DNA from: Arthrobacter alpinus
Lineage (GTDB): Bacteria; Actinomycetota; Actinomycetes; Actinomycetales; Micrococcaceae
Direction: 5' to 3'
Length of the DNA stretch: 64,000 nt
Assembly: GCF_001294625.1 (NCBI RefSeq)
Contig: NZ_CP012677.1
Location: forward strand, 3,968,001 to 4,032,000
The notes below the pieces were generated by a model. It worked only from the letters and a program-made list of their open reading frames with translations, searched no databases and had not been told where the DNA came from. Below are positions 58,267-64,000 of the stretch, one piece after another. The translations under genes were made by a program, and so were the position numbers. How positions within the stretch are numbered: the first letter of the stretch is position 1; each line of letters opens with the position of its first letter.

Positions 58267-60390
58267 TCAGACGCCCGTGGTGAGCACCCGCCACAGGAAT
58301 TCGTGCGACGCCGTGTGCAGCCGGGCCGCCTGCGCATTGTTGCCAGCCCCGGCATGGCCGCCCTCCAACGCCTCATGAAACCAGACGGGAATGCCCATGG
58401 ATTCCATCCGGGCAGCCATCTTCCGGGCCTGCACGGGGCCCACCCGGTCATCCGAGGTGGCGGTCCAGATGAACGCCGCCGGATACTTCACCCCGGCCCG
58501 CAGTTGATGGTAGGGCGAAAACGTCTTGATGAACTCCCACTGTTCCGGGACGTCAGGGTCGCCATATTCGGCAATCCACGACGCCCCCGCGGAGAGCTTG
58601 GTGTACCGACGCATGTCCAGCAGCGGCACCCCACAGGAGATGGCGCCAAACAGTTCTGGGTAGAGCGTGAGCATATTGCCCACCAGCAGCCCGCCATTGC
58701 TGCCGCCGACACACCCCAGTCGGGACGGCGATGCCACACCCCTCGCGGCGATGTCGCGGGCCACCGCGGCAAAGTCCTCGTACGCGCGGTGGCGGTTTTC
58801 CCGCAGGGCGGCGGTGTGCCAGCCGGGCCCGTATTCGCCGCCACCGCGGATGTTTGCCACCACATATACGCCACCACGCTCCAAGCCGTCCACCATCGAG
58901 CGTCGCTCCAGCCATGTCCGGCCTACACTCCCGCTGTAAGCAGGTGTGCGCGAGACCTCAAATCCGCCGTAACCGCTGAGCAGCGTAGGGTTGCCGCCGT
59001 CGTGCACCAAATCCTTGGGCCCTACCTGAAAATAGGGCACGCGGGTGCCGTCCAGGGACGTGGCGAAGTGCTGTTCCACGGCGTAACCGGAATCGTTGAA
59101 GAACGACGGCGCCTCCCGCACCAGCGCTGCCGGCTCGCCGTTGCCGCCGTGTAGGGACAGGGTGCCCCGGTACACGGTGGTGGGCGTCAGGAATCCCGTG
59201 GCCACGAGCCAATAATCGTTGCCGACCTCAGGATCCTCCTCGTCCACGGCGTACGCGTCAACGGAGTGCAGCGGCGGGCAGGCGTCAAGTTCCTGGGCGG
59301 CCCAGTTCCGCGCCGGGTCCAGCACCAAGATGGTGGAGGAGACATCCTCGAGCAGGTTCAGTAGTAGGAAGTCCTTGCTCCAGCTCCACGTCTGCAGGGA
59401 CTGGGAGGGGCTCGGCGCAAAGATGGTGCGCACCTCGCGACTGCCCGCCAGAAACGCCTCGAGCTCTATGGCCAGCAGGGTGCCGGCAGCATAAACAGCA
59501 CCGGCCACCGTCCACTCTGTGCGGGGGCGCAACAGCAGCCATTGCCTGTGGAGGGAGACGTTCATGTCGTCGGGGACCGCAATGTGCACCCACTCCCCGC
59601 CCACCCGCAGGTAGCTTCGACTGTTGAAGAAGTCCACGACGTCGTACGCCACGTCGCGCTCATAGCCGGGGGTGCTGCTGTGGGAGACGCCGCCGCTGAG
59701 ATGATCCAGCGGCACCGAAAACAGCGGCTCCTTGGCGGCGAGCTCCTCCAGGGTTTCGCCGCGGCGCAGCACACGGGCCGCCGCCGGGTAGGAGGAACCC
59801 GTCATGGAACCGGCCCCCGTGTCGGTTCCCACGTACAGCGTGTGGGCATCCAGCCAGCTCAGGCGGGTCTTCGCCGTCGGAAGTTCAAAGCCGCCCGCCA
59901 CAAACGTGAACGTGGCCAGGTCGAATTCCCGGTAGGCCACGGCGTCGCCGCCGTCGGGGGACAGTGCCACCATGGCAAGGGTGTACTCAGCGCCGGGAGC
60001 CGGGCGCAGGAACACGGCCCCCGCCCACAGCCAGTCGGCGCCTTCATCCCGGCACAGGGCATCCACGTCCAGCAACACCTGCCAGACGGGGGTGCCGCAG
60101 AAATAGTCCTCCCAAGTGGTACGCCGCCACAGCCCGCGGGGGTTGGCCTCATCGCGCCAGAAGTTGTAATACCAGTCCCCGCGCTTGGCAACCATGGGGA
60201 TGCGGTCGCGCGAGTCCAGCACCTGCAGCACCGACGCCTCAAGGGCCGTGTAAGCCGGATTCACCAGGGCAGCATCGGTGCGGGCATTGTGTTCGCGGAC
60301 CCACGCCATGGCGTCATTGCCGTGAATGTCCTCCAGCCACAGGTTTTCATCGGCGGGCGCATCGGCAAAGGCAGGGGCGGTATCAGTCAT
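58267..60390 (-). CDS. Prolyl oligopeptidase family serine peptidase
   Basis: 707 residues from ATG 60390; upstream in-frame sequence to 60642 overlaps the divergent gene and lacks family features. The N-terminus ENLWLEDIHGNDAMAWVREHN and GDWYYNFWRDEANPRGLWRRTTWEDY are the POP start and propeller. The catalytic domain has GGFEVSRTPAYS, the serine elbow LGCVGGSNGGLLVGNML and the His in EGGHAGAGNNAQAA. It cleaves small peptides after proline or a related residue. No signal peptide is present, so it is cytoplasmic. Its start is 90 bases from a divergent flavoprotein gene. Confidence 0.93.
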   Translation of the reverse strand: MTDTAPAFADAPADENLWLEDIHGNDAMAWVREHNARTDAALVNPAYTALEASVLQVLDSRDRIPMVAKRGDWYYNFWRDEANPRGLWRRTTWEDYFCGTPVWQVLLDVDALCRDEGADWLWAGAVFLRPAPGAEYTLAMVALSPDGGDAVAYREFDLATFTFVAGGFELPTAKTRLSWLDAHTLYVGTDTGAGSMTGSSYPAAARVLRRGETLEELAAKEPLFSVPLDHLSGGVSHSSTPGYERDVAYDVVDFFNSRSYLRVGGEWVHIAVPDDMNVSLHRQWLLLRPRTEWTVAGAVYAAGTLLAIELEAFLAGSREVRTIFAPSPSQSLQTWSWSKDFLLLNLLEDVSSTILVLDPARNWAAQELDACPPLHSVDAYAVDEEDPEVGNDYWLVATGFLTPTTVYRGTLSLHGGNGEPAALVREAPSFFNDSGYAVEQHFATSLDGTRVPYFQVGPKDLVHDGGNPTLLSGYGGFEVSRTPAYSGSVGRTWLERRSMVDGLERGGVYVVANIRGGGEYGPGWHTAALRENRHRAYEDFAAVARDIAARGVASPSRLGCVGGSNGGLLVGNMLTLYPELFGAISCGVPLLDMRRYTKLSAGASWIAEYGDPDVPEQWEFIKTFSPYHQLRAGVKYPAAFIWTATSDDRVGPVQARKMAARMESMGIPVWFHEALEGGHAGAGNNAQAARLHTASHEFLWRVLTTGV

Positions 60391-60471
60391 AGCCCCTATC
60401 CTAGGCGCGGGCCGCGCAGGCCACCCGGACAGGACGCAGACCGGGTGGGGCAGGTCGGTTAAGCTGAGGGG

Positions 60472-62427
60472 GTGGAATTCATGGGCGGGGCGAGCGTAGT
60501 CATTGTGGGGGCGGGGCCCCGCGGGACTTCCGTCATGGAACGCCTCTTGGCCCAATTTGCTGCCCTTCGTGCCACGGCCCAGGGTGCGGACCGTACCCTG
60601 GACATCCACCTGGTCGATCCTTTCCCGCCGGGCCCCGGCCATGTGTGGCGGACGGGCCAGTCCCGGCTATACCTGATGAACACGCAGGCGTTCTTTCCCA
60701 CGCTGGTTCCCGACCAGGGCGTGGAAGCCCCGCCGCTGGCCGGCTGCAGCTTCGAGCAATGGCGCCGAGCCCAGCGCACCGCCCCCGACGCGACACTCAG
60801 CCTGGCGGACCGCACCGAACTTGCCGCGCTCGCGGCCACCGGCTTCCCCAGCCGGGCCTTGTACGGGCGTTACCTGAGCTGGTGTTTTGCCCAGCTTCTT
60901 CAGGCCAAGCCCGACGGCGTCACACTCACCCACCACGCCACCGTTGCCAAGCGTGTGGCGAGGGGCCAGGGAAACGGCGGGTTCGACGTCGTCCTGCAAG
61001 ACGGTGGGCGGCTGCCTGCGGACAGTGTGGTGCTGGCCTTGGGGCATGTGGAGTCAAAACTGAGCCCCACCCAGCGCGAACTGCACGACCAGGCCAGGAC
61101 CCACGGCCTGTCCTATTTCCCGCCGGCAGTGCCCAACGACGTCGACTGGGACCTGATTCCCGCGGGCGAAAACGTGCTGGTGCGCGGCATGGGACTGAAC
61201 TTCTTTGACGTGCTGGGGCAGCTGACGGAGGGCCGAGGCGGCCGCTTCGAGCCCACGGGCCGCGGTGCCGGGGATGCCTTGGCCTACTTACCTTCGGGTG
61301 CGGAACCGGTCATTGTGGGGGCGTCGCGCCGCGGGACCCCGTACCGGGGCAAGGCCGAGCTGGCGAGCTACTACCCGGCCAGCGTGGAGTTGCGGTTCCT
61401 CACCGAGGACGCCCTGGCGGGCCTGGGTGCCACCGCCGGTTTTGACCACGACATCTGGCCGCTACTGCACAGGGACACGCTTTGGGCGTACTACTCAACC
61501 TTGGCACGGAACGGTTCCGGGGCGGTGCCTGCAGGTTTTCTGGGTGAGCTGGATGAGGTGCTGCATTCCGGGCTCGACGGCGACGGGCTGGCCTGGGCAG
61601 ACAGGCTCAGTTCGTTGGTGGGCGCACACATCGCGGTAGGCCAGCGCCTGGACCTGCCCGGGTTGGCCAGGCCGCTGTCCCGCTACCCGATCCGGCCCGG
61701 GGAGACCCACCGTTTTTCCTCGCAGGCCCAGCTGGATGCCGCTGTCCTGGAGTATTTGAGCGATGACGCGGCAGGTTCCTTCCGGGGCGAGGCCGATCCC
61801 GTCAAGATGGCCATCGGGGCGTTGAATGCCGGCCGGGCGGTCATCAAGTCCCTTGTAGCGGATGACGGCATCACCGCGGAGTCGTGGATGGGCGAGCTGC
61901 GAGGTTGGTTTGAGGCGTTCGTGGAGGGGCTGGCCAGCGGCCCGCCCGCACTGCGCATGGAACAGCTGGCCGCCCTGGTGCGCGCGGGTGTGGTGCACTT
62001 CGCCGGGCCAGATCCCGTTTTCCGCATTGAGCACGGTGTGTTTTCGGTGAGCTCGCCGTGGGTGGCGGGACATCCATGGGCATCCCGCCACTTGGTGGAG
62101 GCGCTTGCGCCGGCCAACACGGTCAATGGCAGTGACTCTGTGTTGTTGAACAGCCTGTTGGAGGATGGTTTGGTGCGCCCACGCGTCATGCTGGCCGCCG
62201 ACGGCGAAGCCGTGGTGACCAGCGGTATGGATGTTTCGGGACCGCCCTATCAGCCCCTGGACGGAGCGGGGACGCCAGTTCCTGGATTGTACGTCCTGGG
62301 TCTGCAACTCTCATCGGTGCAGTGGGGAACGGCCATCGCCGCGCAGGCCAATGCCGAATACCGTAGCGGCTTCCGGACCGTTCTTGACGCTGACGCCATT
62401 GCCGCGGCCATCCTGGCCCGGCACTAG
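60472..62427 (+). CDS. FAD/NAD(P)-binding protein
   Basis: 651 residues from GTG 60472, or ATG 60481 three codons later. The Rossmann start ASVVIVGAGPRGTSVMERLL (GxGPxG) and HLVDPFPPGPGHVWRTGQSRLYLMNTQAFFPT identify the large FAD/NAD(P)-binding family found in actinobacteria and pseudomonads. Further motifs are SVVLALGHVES, VLVRGMGLNFFDVLGQLTEGRGG, and near the end VPGLYVLGLQLSSVQWGTAIAA, a second dinucleotide site. Some relatives act on peptides or natural products; the substrate here is unknown. It stands alone apart from the divergent peptidase. Confidence 0.82.
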   Translation: MEFMGGASVVIVGAGPRGTSVMERLLAQFAALRATAQGADRTLDIHLVDPFPPGPGHVWRTGQSRLYLMNTQAFFPTLVPDQGVEAPPLAGCSFEQWRRAQRTAPDATLSLADRTELAALAATGFPSRALYGRYLSWCFAQLLQAKPDGVTLTHHATVAKRVARGQGNGGFDVVLQDGGRLPADSVVLALGHVESKLSPTQRELHDQARTHGLSYFPPAVPNDVDWDLIPAGENVLVRGMGLNFFDVLGQLTEGRGGRFEPTGRGAGDALAYLPSGAEPVIVGASRRGTPYRGKAELASYYPASVELRFLTEDALAGLGATAGFDHDIWPLLHRDTLWAYYSTLARNGSGAVPAGFLGELDEVLHSGLDGDGLAWADRLSSLVGAHIAVGQRLDLPGLARPLSRYPIRPGETHRFSSQAQLDAAVLEYLSDDAAGSFRGEADPVKMAIGALNAGRAVIKSLVADDGITAESWMGELRGWFEAFVEGLASGPPALRMEQLAALVRAGVVHFAGPDPVFRIEHGVFSVSSPWVAGHPWASRHLVEALAPANTVNGSDSVLLNSLLEDGLVRPRVMLAADGEAVVTSGMDVSGPPYQPLDGAGTPVPGLYVLGLQLSSVQWGTAIAAQANAEYRSGFRTVLDADAIAAAILARH

Positions 62428-62436
62428 GCCCGGCGC

Positions 62437-62480
62437 TTCCCCGCATACCCGGCGTTGTCCAACGCCGGGTATGCGGGGAA
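62437..62480 (+). terminator. 21-bp near-loopless hairpin
   Basis: Arms 62437-62457 and 62460-62480 pair perfectly around 2 bases, 9 bases after the flavoprotein stop. Part of the right arm (CCGGGTATGCGGG) repeats at 62484-62496. Confidence 0.7.
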
Positions 62481-62508
62481 CCACCGGGTATGCGGGCCGG
62501 GCACAAAA

Positions 62509-62543
62509 AAGGGAAGCAGCCCCGTGACGAGACTGCTTCCCTT
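62509..62543 (-). terminator. Intrinsic terminator of tRNA-Ser(TGA)
   Basis: An 11-bp stem AAGGGAAGCAG/CTGCTTCCCTT is followed by a T-run on the minus strand, just beyond the tRNA 3' end. Confidence 0.85.
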
Positions 62544-62550
62544 AAGCGCG

Positions 62551-62638
62551 CGGAAGGTAAGAGATTCGAACTCTTGGTACGGGGTTACCGCACACTGGTT
62601 TTCAAGACCAGCTCCATCGGCCGCTCGGACAACCTTCC
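62551..62638 (-). tRNA. tRNA-Ser (anticodon TGA)
   Basis: Acceptor GGAAGGT/ACCTTCC, anticodon loop CTTGAAA in stem CTGGT/ACCAG, long variable arm, T-loop GTTCGAATC, discriminator G; CCA is not encoded. Confidence 0.96.
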
Positions 62639-62744
62639 TTACCCTAGTAGTGTTTCATAAGCAGGGCGGTGCCACCAAAGTGAGCGGTTCCGGCGAGAGA
62701 AAATTTACGCTCTGGAAGTGTTGAGTATGTATGTGGAGAGTGTC

Positions 62745-63728
62745 ATGAAGGCAATTGTTGCCACCCAAGCAGGCGGCCCGGAGGTTCTCACCCTGGCCGA
62801 CGTTCGCGCACCCGTTCCGGGGCCCGGCGAGGTGTTGATCGATGTGGTTGCCGCGGGGATCAACCGGGCCGACGTCCAGCAACGCCGCGGCTTTTACCCG
62901 CCTCCGCCCGGGGCATCGGAGATTCTGGGACTGGAAGTCTCAGGACGAATTGCCGGGTTCGGCCCTGGTGTGACCAAGCCCTTCACGGTCGGTGAAAAAG
63001 TGGTCGCCCTTTTGACTGGTGGCGGATACGCGCAACAGGTGGCGGTTCCGGCGGGGCAGGTTCTGCCGTTGCCCGGCGGGGTGGACGTTGTCACGGCGGC
63101 ATCGCTACCAGAGGTCGCTGCCACCGTCTACTCCAACTTGTTCATGACTGCGATGTTGCAACCGGGTGAAACCGTCCTGGTCCACGGCGGGACCGGCGGC
63201 ATTGGTGTCATGGCCGTCCAGCTGGCCAAGGCCGCCGGCGCGTTTGTCATCGCTACAGCTGGCAGCGACGAGAAAGTCGCCACCCTGACCAGCTATCTCG
63301 GTGCGGACGTTGCCATCAACTACCGCACCCAGGACTTCGTTGAACTTGTCAAAGATCACACTGGTGGGCAGGGCGCGAACGTGATCCTCGACGTCGTCGG
63401 CGCCAAATACCTCCAGCAAAACGTGGACGCACTGGCCATGTACGGCCGTCTTGTGGTGATTGGCCTGCAGGGAGGGGCCAAGGCCGAGCTGAACCTGGGC
63501 ACCCTACTCGCCAAGCGCGCGGCTGTCATCGGCACCACTTTGCGCGCACGTCCGGTTGGGGAGAAATCAGCGATCATGGATGGTGTGCGCGAGAACGTCT
63601 GGCCGTTGATCGCCGACGGCACCCTCAAGACGGTGGTGGATAAGACCTTCCCGCTCGCGCAGGCGTCTGCCGCCCACACATATTTCGACTCCGGGACGCA
63701 TGTGGGCAAGGTCTTGCTGACGCTCTAG
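62745..63728 (+). CDS. NAD(P)H-quinone oxidoreductase (zinc-free MDR family)
   Basis: 327 residues from ATG 62745 (GGAGAG 5 bases upstream; an in-frame start at 62718 is less likely). Medium-chain reductase features: MKAIVATQAGGPEVLTLADV, AAGINRADVQQRRGFYPPPPG, the nucleotide fold VLVHGGTGGIGVMAVQLAKAAG and GANVILDVVGAKYLQQNVDAL. The zinc-binding cysteines of true alcohol dehydrogenases are missing, as in quinone oxidoreductase and PIG3-type enzymes. It reduces quinones with NADPH in the cytoplasm. It appears monocistronic. Confidence 0.9.
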   Translation: MKAIVATQAGGPEVLTLADVRAPVPGPGEVLIDVVAAGINRADVQQRRGFYPPPPGASEILGLEVSGRIAGFGPGVTKPFTVGEKVVALLTGGGYAQQVAVPAGQVLPLPGGVDVVTAASLPEVAATVYSNLFMTAMLQPGETVLVHGGTGGIGVMAVQLAKAAGAFVIATAGSDEKVATLTSYLGADVAINYRTQDFVELVKDHTGGQGANVILDVVGAKYLQQNVDALAMYGRLVVIGLQGGAKAELNLGTLLAKRAAVIGTTLRARPVGEKSAIMDGVRENVWPLIADGTLKTVVDKTFPLAQASAAHTYFDSGTHVGKVLLTL

Positions 63729-63919
63729 CTGAACAACCAATGCGGAGCGCGGATCGGGACGCTGCCAATTCGGCCAAATTTACGCAGGCATTGCCGTTCA
63801 CCGCGAGGACACCACCTTTGGCAGATTTTCAGCCGTGACCGGATCCCGTTCCGGGTGTGTTGCGAGTCATACTGCTAACGTCAAAAAGGCCGTATTGATC
63901 TCTTGACGTAGGGAAAACC

Positions 63920-64000
63920 ATGACAATGTCCTCAAGTAAGGCCGCAGATCCAGCGGACCTTCTTATCCAGGATCCGGAGCTGCCACCTGTCGCAGTGGAT
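63920..64000 (+). CDS. Start of an unidentified gene (runs off the window)
   Basis: From ATG 63920, preceded by AGGGAAAA, 27 codons read MTMSSSKAADPADLLIQDPELPP... to the window edge without a stop. This is too short to assign a family. A start two codons later is also possible. Confidence 0.5.
   Translation, partial: MTMSSSKAADPADLLIQDPELPPVAVD

Overview
The window looks like chromosomal DNA of a high-GC actinobacterium of the family Micrococcaceae (Arthrobacter or a close relative). The basis is the uniformly high GC, frequent GTG/TTG starts behind GGAG-type ribosome sites, and gene types typical of that group: GTP-dependent PEP carboxykinase, a c-di-AMP riboswitch in front of a wall hydrolase, a receiver-less winged-helix regulator, and YhgE/Pip with a degenerate ABC partner. 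The genus is an inference. I see no rRNA, CRISPR array, prophage or plasmid replication module. There are four tRNA genes (Ser-CGA, Arg-ACG, Ser-GCT, Ser-TGA).

1-16.2 kb is accessory. It opens with the end of a large-subunit catalase, followed by a tightly overlapping three-gene set on the minus strand (acyl-CoA dehydrogenase-like, PIG-L deacetylase fused to a NodS-like methyltransferase, family-2 glycosyltransferase) of unknown product. 4.3-10.3 kb is a stress cluster: YtxH-like protein, low-affinity iron permease, YdaD-like dehydrogenase, GlsB-type membrane protein, Dps, a KGG-motif protein, topoisomerase IB and a Rho-N protein. 11-16 kb is visibly decaying: a truncated zinc-ribbon gene, a DUF4396 gene with an in-frame amber codon, the C-terminal remnant of selB, a toxin gene with a one-base frameshift beside its intact antitoxin, and an IS110-type transposase with a frameshift. 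It ends at tRNA-Ser(CGA).

16.3-27.1 kb is core-like: an AlkZ/YcaQ-type glycosylase, tadA, upp, a secreted transglycosylase-like protein behind a ydaO-type riboswitch, a MarR/MFS pair, a winged-helix regulator, a SixA-like phosphatase, and YhgE with a pseudo-ATPase.

27.2-37.7 kb is a sialic acid locus: nanE, nanK, nanA, a satABCD-type ABC importer, a terminal esterase and a divergent FadR-type regulator. 38.3-46.5 kb holds pckG, hmp with nsrR and a recognisable NsrR site, a phosphohexomutase, and a RecQ helicase with a C-terminal phosphoribosyltransferase-like domain. 46.6-58 kb encodes a complete non-phosphorylating L-fucose route (fucosidase, mutarotase, dehydrogenase, lactonase, dehydratase, second dehydrogenase, diketo-hydrolase), a ribose-type ABC importer and a second FadR-type regulator. 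A perfect 15-bp palindrome, AAACATC-S-GATGTTT, stands before both fucose transcription units, and related half-sites stand before the sialic acid genes and the second regulator. This suggests linked control of sugars released from host-type glycans.

58-64 kb carries tRNA-Ser(GCT), a prolyl oligopeptidase, a large FAD/NAD(P)-binding protein, tRNA-Ser(TGA), a quinone oxidoreductase and the start of one more gene. Many gene ends are marked by long perfect hairpins with stems of 14-34 bp.
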